In this document: positions 34,560 to 46,319 of the stretch, piece by piece
Layout of the letters: every line of letters begins with the position of its first letter
How positions within the stretch are numbered: the first letter of the stretch is position 1
Source of the DNA: Polyporus tsugae
Lineage: Eukaryota; Basidiomycota; Agaricomycetes; Polyporales; Polyporaceae
Reading direction: 5' to 3'
NCBI GenBank assembly: GCA_024305745.1
Contig: JAHRBS010000001.1
Span: 310,001-374,000, forward strand
Length of the DNA: 64,000 nt
The notes under the pieces: generated by a model
Seen by the model: the letters and a program-made list of their open reading frames with translations, nothing else
Database searches by the model: none
What the model was told of the DNA's origin: nothing
Translations under genes and position numbers: made by a program

Positions 34560-37142
34560 CTACACATTTACGATGCCTAAGTCTTCCCCTATGATCACAG
34601 CAGCCTTCTCACCCACTAGGATAGCAGTAGAGTAGGTGTTCTGACGTCCGAGTCCGCAAACTTAGCGTGGGAACTGCATAAAGTTGAAGACGTACCGTAG
34701 CTACGTTCGAGGGACAGATGGACATGTCGGCGACCTTGAGATTCTGCACGCCATATGCATTGAGACGTGAGTCGACGACTCCGCCCTTATCGCGCGACTT
34801 CATGGCGCAGGTGCCGAGCTAGTGTTTGAACAAGTGAGCAAATATCACCCATCTTCCGAGAACTACATGCTCACCGAGTGCCATGCTGTCACGACTAGCG
34901 ACAAGATATCGATATTAGGTCATGTTTCATTCCACCATAGCCCGGGAACTCACCGTTAGCTTTCAAGAGGTCGTCGATTGCCTGATCATCCTCTTTGGTG
35001 TATACAATGTCCGGGGCGTCGACGGAAATCGGCGTGTTGTGGTTTGGGGGCATTGCCGCGGCACTCCCGGCCGGGAACTTGGGGTGATCGGGGGTGTATT
35101 CGCCTCTGTAGGAAGACATACGCCGGCCGTATTCTCTGCTGAGTTTCCATGCGTGCCGCATTACGGCCAAGTCCTCCTTCCTGCGTGCGCAATGGTCCGT
35201 CACAGGCTCTCGAAAATTGAGTAGCAGAGAGAGCATACCGTGTGAACACCCCCGTAGTGAAATCCACAGGCGAGTCGACGTCGTTCGCAGAGGTGATATG
35301 CACCGAGCCTGTGCCCACCGGATGGAGGGAGAACGCCCCCGTGCAGTACACTTTATGAGTTGCAGCCGGGGGTAACGCGCCAACGTATCTGAGAGCGGGT
35401 CAGATCGAATAGCAAACGAGTCTTCAGTAGGCTTACGCAGATATTTGACCTGTCCATACGATCGGTTTGTCTGGCGCGCCGGCATAGTGCGAGGCCCATC
35501 GCTCTGCAAACTCGGGACCGATGTCACGCAGTTTCTGTTCGGACGGTCGATACTTCATCCCGCCGTCAATCCCGCTGGGTAGAGGGCCATTGAGCAATCT
35601 ACCCCTGCACTATAGCTGAATTACCCACTTCGACGCCATCAGGCCTTGATTGCCCTGCTGCCACTTCGCCGACCACTCTAGGTTAGGTGATAAGTTGAAT
35701 AGTATATCGGGCCGCATGAGGAGGAGAGGAACACACTCTCGTATTCGCTAGGATCTCCTCGCACGATGCCATCGAGAGTGTGCGCATCCTCCTTCGCATG
35801 GAATGGCACAAAGATTAGGGGGTGGTCTGTGGACTCAATCAGCATATTTCGAACATCGACCATCTCCTACAACGTACCGTTATAGTTTTCCCCGACTCCA
35901 GGGAGGTCCACAACCTGCTCGATGCCGTTGCGTTCCAAGATATTTTTCGCGCCTATCCCTGAGCGCTCTAGGATCCCAGGGGAACCAAATGCGCCAGCAG
36001 ACAACACAACAAGCTTCGTCGCGCGTGCAATGTGCGGCAGTTTGTCGGCACCAGGGAGTACCTTAGAGTTCTGCACATATTCCACCCCCATCGCCTTCCC
36101 ATCCCTGGACAAACTTGGTCAACATCGCAGAACGAGGACCGCGAGGAAGTGGCAACGTACTCTATGATTACTTTCCTCACCGCACAACCAGCCAGCAAGT
36201 GCACGTTCCTCGATCTTTCCAACGCAGGGTAAGTATAGTTGTGCGCCACATCGGACCTGCGACCGGTCTTCCCGTCAATCCACTTTGGCCAAGGCTACAG
36301 AACGCGATATCAGACTCCGATATGAAACATTGATTCTGCGAAGTCGATCAACTATGAATGGAACACCGGCGTGTACCTGAAGATGATTCGCGTCCATGAT
36401 CATGCCGTTGGCATCGTCCACGACCGTGAGGGTTTTGTCGTACTGCACGACGGTCGCGATATAGTCTTCGCCCACATTGGTGCGCGCGCCGCCGTAGGAA
36501 GCCTTGAGAGGACCATTGTACCCATGCGTGGGCTTGTCGGGTGCAATCTGGTACATTTCCGCCTGTACATCATGGACGATATGAAAAGACTTATCAAGAA
36601 TTGCGCCATATGATCCCCATACCTTCTTGATTAGTGGCAGCAGGTCGTCAAAGCTCCAGCCGGGGTTGTTGTGCACCTTCGCCCAGTCGTCGTAGTCGGA
36701 CGCGGGCGGGCGCGTGTACATCATGACTTCACACGTCATGAGCGTAAGTGACATCCAGCTTCCGTGAAGGCCACTCACAGTTGACACTTGAGCCACCCCC
36801 CACACATTGCCCGCATTGGACCACAAGCTGGCGGCCGTTCAGGTGCTCGCTTGGCTTGCCAACGACATGCTTGATTGTCTTGGAGTCGGGAGTGAGATGC
36901 GTCAGGAAGCGTGCCGGTTGCAGGTGCGCCAGATCATCCTTAGTCGTCGGCCCTATCTCAAGCATGAGGATGCGCAGAGATGGGTCCGCTGCCGCCAGTC
37001 TCCCAAAAATTATCCCAGCGGCGGTACCACCTACATGCCAGGATGTTAGTGAACACGAACCAAGGGGCGGGGACTATCGGGGGGTGGACGCACCGCCAGC
37101 CAGGATGATGTCATATTCGTCGAGTACATGCAGAGCAGCCAT
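34560..37142 (-). CDS. GMC alcohol oxidase, copy 1 (AA3, alcohol/methanol oxidase type)
   Basis: FAD flavoenzyme oxidising alcohols to aldehydes with O2, releasing H2O2; about 600 residues. The start MAALHVLDEYDIILAGG is spliced to GTAAGIIFGRLAAADPSLRI, the FAD-binding loop. Then come CGQCVGGGSSVN spliced to FMMYTRPPASDYDDWAKV, NPGWSFDDLLPLIKKAEMYQ, PWPKWIDGKTGRRSDVAHNY and LVVLSAGAFGSPGILERSGI (GMC signature 2). The active site His sits in TAWHS spliced to LGTCAMKSRDKGG, the second catalytic Asn in VATNTYSTAILVGEKAA. No signal peptide or PTS1 (tail LGIVNV), unlike secreted aryl-alcohol oxidases; the NTYSTA tail block resembles alcohol oxidases. A TATAAA lies about 43 bp upstream of the ATG (37185-37190). 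About a dozen short introns. Paralogs: 47891-50679 and the pseudogene at 56905. Confidence 0.88.
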
Positions 37143-38398
37143 AGGGTAGGAAGGTCTGAGGAGGCAGGTTCCAACCTTTGCGGCTTTATACGGCGACTGA
37201 CAAACAAGCGTTTCTTCGCATGTCCAATAGAGAATGGTCACTCCACGGCGCGTGCAAAGGGGTTCGCATAACTTACTATGTCGGCTCCTCTCCGGGGCGG
37301 CCACCAGGGTTCCCATATTCGATTGACTCGTGACCTTGACTTCCCGACAAGAGTCATGCACCCGAACGCGTCCAGTTCAAACTACCATATCGGTCAGCGC
37401 CGTTACCCCAAGAAGCAGGAGGTAGGGAAGAGGTACTTGGCGGAATTAGGATATCCATAGATCTTTGGCCAGGTATGACATGGATGGCACATATCACTCT
37501 GTATGCACGATCATGAGGGCGTCAGAAGATCACCAACTGCAATTGCAATCGACCTCAATTTTACGGAAAGGCATACTTACCGAGTTTGACACCCGCTCTC
37601 GCTGCGCATCAATGGCGCATACAGCTATTTCGCCGTTGCGTGAAGCGGTTATTTTGGCAGGAGCAGGACATGCGTAGTAATCATAATCAACACTGACAAT
37701 CTCTGGAGTACTCACATGCAGATCCTTGTAGGAACGATACCTCTCGATCTCGAGATGACTGACGTGGCTAATGAAGACAGATTGGCAGGAAACGCGTTTC
37801 TTTTTGCATTATAACGAGAATGGCAGATTCTCCTCTTCGAACGTGAATCGCCGGTGGGGAATCCATGACAAGCCAATCTTTGATAGGAGACGCGAATTAG
37901 CGACAGGCCTAGAATCCGGTGAAGCGAAGGATTGTATGCAGGACTCACCAACCACCTGATACCGATAACGACGAGCCTCACACCCGGGTTAGAATCCAGA
38001 TTCAAAGCGCAAGTGCTATGATTGATTGCAGTTGTCGAGTACCGTAACGTAGCTGTTACCGAAACACGAAGAGGAGGGCCCGCGGTAAATCGACTGGCTC
38101 AGCACCGATAAGTCGCGGTCAATGCAATGACACATGCAGCGTAGTGGAGTGTAGCGTAGAACGTTCGATGCAACGACCTCAAAGACGCCACGAGATAGAG
38201 AAGGGTACCCTGCTGAAAACCAAACCAAACCAAACTGGTGCGAATACGCCGAACCCGAGGCCCACGGCACAGAGATGGAGACACAAGCTAGCTACAAGTG
38301 CAGCCTAGACGGAGAGACGACGACCGCAGAACTTGGAAGACAAGCATGATTCTTCCGAACGACGTGGATCGCCAGATGAAGAGCCCAGAGAGTGGCAA
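37143..38398. other. intergenic, upstream of GMC oxidase copy 1
   Basis: About 1.26 kb between the promoter of the GMC oxidase and the 3' end of the next minus-strand gene. Only short, unconserved frames were seen. Confidence 0.45.
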
Positions 38399-39860
38399 CT
38401 AGGCTCCATACGCGAGCGCGGCCATCTGCACGGTGATATCCTCCTCGAACTCGGCCGAGCACTCGAAGAAGTTCTCCTCGGAGATCGTGTTCGTGTCGCC
38501 GTCCGCATCGGCGCGGGCATGTTTGTCGTCCGGCACGCTCTCCCCTTCGCCACTCCCACTCCCCGAGTCGTAGAACGGATTGGCGCCCCGCAGGTACGGC
38601 AGCCGCGCGTGTACAAGGTGGCCGCCGTTCCAGGTCGACTGCGATGACTGAGAGTGCCCGTCGGTCGCACACGCCGTGCTGGTCTTCGAGGGCATGCCGT
38701 ACGCGTACTGAGAGTCTGGGAGGGACGGTGGGCCAGCGACGAGGCCAGGCGCGTCGTAATTTATCCCCAAAGACGAGCTCGAGATGTCGGCAGAACTGTC
38801 GCCCTCGTATACGTCTGCGAGATCGGTGGGGCCCGCGGCTCTCCCAGGGGCGCCGCGCACGAAGCCGAGGCCGACCTGCGGGGGGCCGCGCTGTCCTGGT
38901 CCGCGGGCGGTTTGGGCGTACCGTTTCACTGGAGGAGTGCTCAGGACGAACTTGTGCCCGGAGAGGTTCGAGACGTTGACGGCGATCGCCCGGTCATCGT
39001 CGCGGGCGTTCAGTGGGTGCATCGGGACACGCAACGACCCCATAGGCGCGATAGGCGGTGGCGACGAGAAGTACACCTTGGGGGAGTGGTCACGGGGGGA
39101 TGCTAGAAGCGGAGTTTCAGGGTCGGACTCTGTGGGGCTGACAGAGGATATCGTCGCAGTGGAGACGTCGGACATGGCGGTTACGCTCCATTCCTCCAGG
39201 GCCGGAGAGAAGGACGGCGTGCCGTCAGCGGGATGGACGACGATCCCTGGCATGGTGCGGGAGGAAGACACTGCGGGATTCTGCCTGTTGACAAGCTCGA
39301 CATGAGGAGGAGCAGAAGCGCTGCCTTGCATCTGGCCGTACACGCTCCCTTCTTCCATTGCCCTCATGACATCGGCGACGGTGAAGGGCTCGTGCTGCAA
39401 CGGCAGCCATGAGAACACACGAAACGACGGTGGATGAACGGAGGCGCACCTTGACTTCCTCCTTGTTCCACCACATCGCCGCGTTCTTCATGCGGACATG
39501 TACGGGATCCCTGGGACGGAGTGAAGGAAGGACGGCAAGCACAGGCCAGGGCAGCTGAGGTGCGGGAGGCTTTAGTCCAAGGTCAGGCGGAGGAGCCATC
39601 AACGCAGGCCAGACGGCAGATGGGTTAACGGCGACGTTGCTGTAGGGTAAGGCACCGCGTTCGACCTTGTTTTCCTCATCTGCCGCCTTGGGAGTAGAAG
39701 GACCGTGCAACTGAGCCATCTTACGTGCCTGTATGCGTGGCCGAATGCGGCGGACATATATCAAGAACATCCCAGTCCCGAGACCGGAAATCACGAGGAC
39801 GATGATACAGGAAAGGCCGAGGATGAAGCTCGGGGCCCAGGAGTCGGTGGGTACTGCCAT
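38399..39860 (-). CDS. single-pass membrane protein with long disordered tail
   Basis: Two-exon gene of about 470 residues. The start MAVPTDSWAPSFILGLSCII runs straight into one membrane helix (residues about 12-35, IIVLVISGLGTGMFLIYVRR), followed by a basic stop-transfer RRIRPRIQARKMAQLHG. The intron (donor GTGCGC, acceptor TTGCAG) joins WWNKEEVK to HEPFTVADVMRAMEEG. The rest is disordered, rich in Ser, Pro, Gly and Asp, with SVSPTESDPETPLLASPRDH, and an acidic end with SEENFFECSAEFEEDITVQM. No signal peptide, so the tail is probably cytosolic. No family recognised. Its architecture resembles the gene at 46320-47164 on the other side of the cluster. Confidence 0.7.
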
Positions 39861-40740
39861 CGCGGGAGCAGGTGGCCTGAACGAGGGATTGCCGAGCTTG
39901 TGAGGTCGGGAGAGAGTTGCGGTTAAGAGGCAAAACTGCGGGAAGACGAGGCGATCTTAAGTGAAGAGTCTATGGAGGATAACAGCCAGCCATTCAGTGG
40001 AGCGGCCGTTGAGGTTGTCCTTCGGCATCGTTGTAGTGTGTCAACCGCGAAGAATTTGGATCGCGACTGGCAAAGGATACCTGGAGGATCAAAGTCGGAT
40101 ACGACCCTCAGAAAGCCTGTCCGCTGGTCGGTAGGGAGCACAACAAAAGGATAGGTGCGTACCTTCAGTGCTCCATTATGTCTTGAAGTTCCTCACAGAG
40201 ATACGAGGTACGTAGACCGAGGACCGAAGGCTGCTTGCGTCACTTTTCTGAAGCGGCTCGTTGCGAGGACTTTTCTACGGACAGAGGCCCCAGCAGGCTA
40301 CGAAAATACTCTGTCCAAAGGCCCATTTCTAGTGCATGTGATTGGTGGTGAGTGCGAAAGCAATGTGTGTGGGGACGGACTCACCGAGAACACCGTTTCC
40401 ACCCTCTAGACCTGCATTCGCATATCCCTGTAGGTCACCTTGACTCTCATCGTGAAACATATCTGGCTCTGTCGATAGAGAAAGCCTTGTCGTGTGGTCT
40501 CCGGCCGTCATCATCGACCCATAGCCGGCCGCGGGTACGGCATACAAAGTCTGTTGTAACTGGTGGCTTTGAGCGTTGCGGGGAGAAGCATCGACGGGCG
40601 CCAGATTTGATTGCAGTGATTGGGCGCCAATGTGGGACCTGGTCACTGTCGCCGGCTGCATACCTCTCACCCTCATCACCCTCATCGTCCTCCTCGCCGT
40701 CTCGGGCCCCTCGTGCACAACCCGCCCGACCAGCCCCGCC
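39861..40740. promoter_or_regulatory. divergent promoter region
   Basis: About 880 bp between two divergently read membrane-protein genes. An upstream ATG at about 40632 is in frame with the cysteine-rich gene and would add a hydrophobic leader (TLITLIVLLAVSG); I prefer the later ATG at 40741. A short minus-strand frame here has no support. Confidence 0.4.
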
Positions 40741-43287
40741 ATGTTGCCCTCGCTTTTACTCCCCTCCACGCTCCTTTTCTCTCTCGCCGTAGTCCAGGTT
40801 CGCGCGGGCAACGTAACCTGGCTCCAGCCATGCAACCCTGCCCACCAGAAGCTCCAGGAGGGCACCTTTCAGTTCCAGACCGACTGCGACGCCATGACCT
40901 ACTGTGCCGCCAACTCGTCCTGCGCTCACCGCGGCTGCCGCTCCGACGAGTTCCCCTTCGGCTACTCGTCGAATGTGACGATCCCCACCAAGTGCGACAA
41001 GGGCTTCTTCTGCCCTGACGAGCAGGACCAATGCCAGAAGGTCCTCACCGTCGGGAGCGCATGCCAGTTCAACCGTGACGGTGAGTGCTTAACTCCGCGC
41101 AGCGTGTTGCGCCCGTGCGTGCGATCGCTGAGGCTTGCCGGCGCGGGAACGTGCAGACGAGTGCGAGGGCCCACCCAACTTCAAGGACCTCGCGGACACG
41201 ACCGGCTTCGGGCTGAACTCCAACGGCTCCGTCTGCCTGAATAACATCTGCATGTACGTCTGGCCCCAATCCGCCTGCTCCTCCCCCATCGTGCGCTGAA
41301 CCGAACGTGTGTAGGTGGGCAAACATTACCGTCGGTGATAGCTGTGTTGTGCAAAATACCGCATACACCGCTTATGGGCCAGACGGAGAATTCGTTGACA
41401 TCGTATCCAGGTATGTTTGGTCTCATTTCTGTTTTGCCTGGAGGTTGTCTTGTCCTCTCGCTGCGGTGCCGCATTTCTCGGCGGTCTGCATTGCGCTCGG
41501 AGAGCCTATTTTTATCGCTGGGTGCCTGGTATCTTCCATCTACATGCCGATGCTCCGGCCTGTCAACACGGTTGTTCGCATCCGGGTGGATGAACGAGTC
41601 TCGACACAAGGGGCAAAGTCCCATGGTGCAAGTCAGAAAACTCTTGGGAAATTCTTGCCACTTAACGTGTCTATAGCATTCTTACACGTTCAGTGGCCCA
41701 AACGTTGTCCCCGAATTTCCTCCCATGAACCAGCGGGATTTGCTCGTCGTGGAAGGGCTCCTTTCGCGACGAACAAGTTCGCGTGCCCAGAGAGCCCAGA
41801 GGCTCGGGATTCGCCACGGGTTTCTGCTTGCGTGGCGCGAGGGTCTGTTTTCATCGCTGGATGGCACTGCGCACCGCATAGAGCCAGTGTTTTCGTGGAG
41901 AGAGCTCGCAGAGGTTTGCCACGGGCCCGTCTCAGGGATGTATAGCGGGTGTCGCGATCGTGCATGGACGGGCTTGGTCTTTTGCATCTCAAATTGCAGT
42001 CGACAATTCGCGCGCCGAGCTTGTTTGAGCTTGTTTGCTCGTATTTGCAGCGTAGGCCAGCGTCTGCATACCTGTTCGGAACCGGGGAATACGAATCCAC
42101 TACTGCCGTCGAAGCAATTCGAAGTGAAGGCCATGCCTTGTCCTTTGGGATTGCGTCTCCTCCCGGATGGCCGCCCACAGCCGTTACCTGACGGCGGAAC
42201 AAATACGAGCAAACAGCTTCCACGCGCGCATCGACTGCAGTTTGATATGCAAAGGACTGTAGTTCTTCCCTTGTGGCGGGAAAGGAGCGGAGGCGAGTGA
42301 CGCTGTTAGTTCAATTACGGTCATGTCAGACCGGGCGGGATTCGCAGATCGCCCGCAACAAGTGCAGGCCAGAACGGTGGACGCGGGACTCGTCGGAGGA
42401 TCGGATTTCCACCATCCACTGTTTTGACGGCCGGCCGAGTTCCACTTCCTGGAGGTCGCCTTAACCGCACATTGCGCAAGTCACGACTGTGGTTACGCTG
42501 AGGGTTCATCTATACAAGCGGTCTTCGATTACGCAGTGGGATCATCAACGATAGGGTGAAATCAGGCGTTGAGCTCGAGATCCTCCAAGTACACATCGTA
42601 GATCGGGTTTTGTTTGAAAATGCGCTCAAGCGTGGTGCTAACAATAAATTAACTCGCAGGGGTAACTGCAAAGTGGGCCTCTACTGCGACTCACAGCAAA
42701 AGCAGTGCGTCCAGACCAAGGCCGTCGGAGAGAGTTGCGATGCCGACAAGGAGTGCTCGACCTTCAACTGCGGCGATGACGGTACGTGCGGCTTCACCAC
42801 CGATACCCCGCACAAGGTCGGCACCTGGGTGTATGTTGTCGTGGCCGTGTGTATCATCGGAGGTATAGCTGGCACGCTTGTCGCGCTCTACTTCATGCAC
42901 AAGAAGCACCGTGATGTGGAGCGTGAGAAGCGTCTCCAGTACTGGCGCGAGCAGGTACGTACTACGGCCGCAGGATTTTGGTGGGGTTAGCGTCATACTG
43001 ACTTGCTTGCCCCGCAGAACGCGTTACGTCAAAACATCATGCAGATGCAGGAGACGGCGCAGCACTCGCTCATGAGCTACACCCCGGGCGGGGGCAGCCC
43101 GCGGGGCAGCACCCTGTACGGCCGCGACGGGATCCACTCAGAAGACTCTGGCGCACCGATGCTGCACGGGACGACGAAGGGCAGCGGCCTGCGGTACTAC
43201 GTGTCCGACGACGCGTCCCAGATTGACGACCGCTCGGACGAAGACCTGATGATGCGCCGGCGAGACCCCCACGCCGCGCGGTTCTGA
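40741..43287 (+). CDS. cysteine-rich type I membrane protein, Dickkopf_N-like
   Basis: About 350 residues in five exons (40741-41080, 41157-, 41315-41410, 42660-42954, 43018-43287). A signal peptide MLPSLLLPSTLLFSLAVVQV is cut near ARAG. The extracellular part has many paired cysteines: WLQPCNPAHQKLQEGTFQFQ, CDAMTYCAANSSCAHRGC, KCDKGFFCPDEQDQCQ, GSACQFNRDDECEGP, and after the long intron GNCKVGLYCDSQQKQC, AVGESCDADKECSTFNCG. This spacing resembles the Dickkopf N-terminal cysteine-rich domain reported in fungal proteins. One membrane helix (VYVVVAVCIIGGIAGTLVAL) is followed by a basic cytosolic stretch MHKKHRDVEREKRLQYWREQ and a low-complexity tail with EDLMMRRRDPHAARF. Possible N-glycosylation sites: NVT, NSS, NIT. 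Probably a cell-surface protein; ligand unknown. The 1249-bp third intron is odd. Confidence 0.75.
41411..42659 (+). repeat. 1.25-kb intron with long inverted repeat
   Basis: Intron between VSR and GNCK, starting GTATGTTTGG and ending GTGCTAAC (branch site) to CTCGCAG. It is about 20 times longer than its sister introns. Inside are inverted arms at about 41976-42047 and 42200-42263: a perfect 16-bp core TGTTTGCTCGTATTTG (42032-42047) pairs with 42200-42215, and beyond it TGCAGTCGA and TTTGCAT blocks also pair imperfectly. GCT flanks both cores (42029-42031 and 42216-42218), compatible with a 3-bp target duplication of a 184-bp inner element. No transposase is encoded. Confidence 0.6.
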
Positions 43288-44219
43288 GAGCTCCGGTTTT
43301 CCCTGCCTGTGGAGCGTCGACGTTGCTCGTCTCCGCTCTCGGTTGCACTCATCCACATCCATCCATCCTGTTGTCGCTGCGCTGGCTGAGCACTCGTTGC
43401 TTGCTCGCGGACATCGCATCACACCACCTCGTCCTCCCCCACCACCCCTAGTAGCCCCTTGCGTTAGGACTCGCAGCATGGACTCGTTTAGTGTTTTCGC
43501 TACAAGTACTGTAGAAGACACGGAGGGGCTGCTTCGCTCTCGCTATGCTCACATATCTCCCCGTCCCCATCTCACCCCACACTCCCGCCGCATGCTCGTG
43601 GAATCGGATTTTTGCTCGTGCTCGTGCTTTTGCTTTTGCTATGTATGTAGCGTATGATCGAGTAATGTTGGCTCGTGCTGCGCCCAGTGTCCGTTCGTTC
43701 GTCTTGACAGTCTAGGTGTATCGCAGTAATCCATGCCGTCTACTTGTATATTCAGATATACAACATGGAGGATTCGGATTCCGGTCGCCGTTGTGACGAC
43801 TGCAGCTGTAGGACGCTCTAGACGTCGACGTCCGAAATAGGGCGCCTCTGTGGCGCGCGATGCTGAGCGAGAATTGACGGGCAAGGCGCCGGCCGTCTGC
43901 GGCATCTGAGCTCAGTTCCCGTCGCCGCCTTTTCTGCCTTGCATGCTCTCTCCCATCCCGCCCGTCCGCCCAACCACACTGCAAACGACTGCGCTCTCGC
44001 CAGACCACCCGTCTGCAGCTGAGTACTGATATATCCCACTCCAACGACTGCGCACCACACGCACACAGGACGCTCCATTCGACGGCCGCACACACACCGT
44101 CGCTATTCTCCATTACATCTCCCACCTAGGCTCCCACCCGCCCCGTCTCTTACGATCGCCAGCATTACCACACACCCGACAACTCGAGCTAGCACCACGC
44201 CGCCGATCGACGGGCTGCC
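43288..44219. other. intergenic region
   Basis: About 930 bp holding the 3' UTR of the cysteine-rich gene and the promoter of the next plus-strand gene. No supported coding frame. Confidence 0.45.
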
Positions 44220-45508
44220 ATGACGAGCACGCCCGAGCCGCTGCCCTCTCTCCCGCCATCCCCGGTCGAGACGCTCCGAAATGAAGAGGACGTCGGCCGG
44301 GCATGGCACGATGACGAGCCCGATACGCACGCACGCATAAACGCCGCACGGAAGGGGAAGGGGAGAGCGAAACGGAATGGGAAGGGGAGGGCTACGGGGA
44401 ACGGAGATGACGACGAGGATGACGACAATGAGGATGAAGATGAGGACGAGGGCAGCGGGGCAGTGGGAGGATACCCTCCGACGAAGGAGGAGGCGGCAGA
44501 GTCGAGACGAATTCAAGAGGTGCGTCGTCCGAGCCTTGGCCTGATCTTGCATGTTTGTTTGCCAAGGGACGAGGAGCGCACGTTCGGATATTTCAAACCT
44601 CCTTGCGCTGTTCTGCGTCGTGGATGTCTCTGTGCCGGACCACTGACGACCTCCTGCACAGAACCTCCGCCGGTGGGAAGTCGCCGAACGCCAACGACGG
44701 AAAGCCGCGCGCGAGTCCGTGTCCCATGCACGGTCTTTGAGTCGAGACAAACCAATAAACAACTCCCCATCTCTCTTCGCGGACCTCTTCCGCCGCGACT
44801 CCCGCAAGGTGGCCCGGGGTGGTGTCGGCGCACACCACGCGCTCTCCACGACCGACCGCGACACGGACGCCGTCCCGCTTGAGGAGCTCGACACACCCTC
44901 CGTAGACCGCTTCTCCTCCCCGCCCACCCCAGAACCCGAGAACCCGTTCGAAACGCCGTCCGCGTCTCGCACGTCACTCAACATTGCGGACAATCCCGCT
45001 ATCATGACGGAGAGTGAGTCCCTCCCAGCGGAGCTCACCGCCTCCCCCTCGGGCAAGAAGCATCTGGATGTCCCAAAGCGACCGACGCTCGAAGCGTCCT
45101 CGTCGTTCGCGGACTCGGAGGCCGAGGCCGATGTGAAGGGCACAGCGAAGAGGACAAAGTCGAAGCGTCAGCCGCCCCCGCCGAAGCCACTTGACTTGCC
45201 TGCGCCGAAGGCACCCCCGCCTCACCCTGACATACCGCATACGGATCATCCACCTGAGCCGGTTGCGGAGCCAGATATTCACACACATGAGAGGGTCAGG
45301 GATGTTGAGGCTCTGAGGCAGGTGAAGCAGGTTGGGGGGGACCATCCGCCTGTGCGGTGGTGGCATGAGTGGTTGTGTGGGTGCGGAGAGGGGCCCGACC
45401 GTGGTGGGGACAACCAGGTGCGTTATACCTATGTCGTCCTTCTCGTACTGCGCGACGCTGATTGTGGGCTGCTGGATACAGGCCGGGCGCACGAATCCAT
45501 TTGAGTGA
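44220..45508 (+). CDS. disordered acidic protein, unknown
   Basis: Three-exon gene of about 365 residues. The start MTSTPEPLPSLPPSPVETLR leads to a Lys/Arg-Gly stretch (RKGKGRAKRNGKGRATGNGD) and a run of Asp/Glu (DDDEDDDNEDEDEDEGSG). An intron joins SRRIQE to NLRRWEVAERQRRKAARESV. The body is Pro/Ser-rich with PPTPEPENPFETPSASRTSL and KRQPPPPKPLDLPAPKAPPP. Near the end HPPVRWWHEWLCGCGEGPDR stands out: a Trp/Cys-rich patch in an otherwise disordered chain. The last intron (donor GTGCGT, acceptor TACAG) gives a tail AGRTNPFE. No membrane segment, signal peptide or known domain. The NPFE/NPFET motifs resemble endocytic NPF peptides (EH-domain ligands), which would suit a trafficking role; that is inference. 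Confidence 0.65.
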
Positions 45509-46319
45509 GGGCCGTATCATTATCTTGCTTCGTCTTTGTCTTCGCCTTCGCCTTATCTCCAAGTTCTAACGTGGTTCCGGACTCTTCCTTGATCCTGTCG
45601 TTCACAATAATTCGTGCGCAGTCACCACAACTTATATCCGTCTTTCTCTGTATTCCTCTTTCACGATCACGATCAAACGCACACGGACACAGACGTTGTT
45701 GTTGGTATTCCCCGCTCCCTCTCTCTCTTCTCAACGTTGCATCAGCAGTATAGAACCATGGTCGCATAATGTAGCATGCCTTTAAACACACATACACTTT
45801 TCACACTTTCACACCTTGCGCTCTGTCCGGACTGCTTCGATGCCCTGTGTTGGATCGGCCGTGGCCAGAGGCTAATGCGCGCGCATATAGGACGGGAGGG
45901 GCTGGCTAAATCATGGTACGTATCGCCATCGATTCATCTCGTCCACCAATTGAACAGCACACCCATGTAGGATTGTCCGTGTTCGCGGGGTGCCTTGAGC
46001 GCAGCGCGCCCCCTCTGTTTGTTTCTCTTTATCTTTTTATGCTGGCCCTGGTTATCGATAACAGTTTCGATTGCAATCCGCCCAAACCGGCTCGGCTCCC
46101 TTATCGTCGTGTCAGCGCCCTCCGTCCAGCCTCCATGGAGGCTGAGTAGCTAGCGGGGAGGCTGGAAGAAGTTCGCCTCCCCGCCCAGAAGGGAAGAAAT
46201 AGCGGCGACAACCGACATGGGTCTCGCAGCTCCCTGCGTCCAGCGAACGCCAGCCACCTCACCCAGGACTCTCCTCCCGACGCACCCCCGGACAAGCACA
46301 CACACGGAGCAGAGACGAC
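45509..46319. other. intergenic region
   Basis: About 810 bp between two plus-strand genes. No supported gene. Confidence 0.45.

Noticed and set aside
41725..42300. 191-codon ORF inside the long intron
   Set aside because: Overlaps two minus-strand frames of similar length and spans the inverted repeat; no domain, and splicing removes it.
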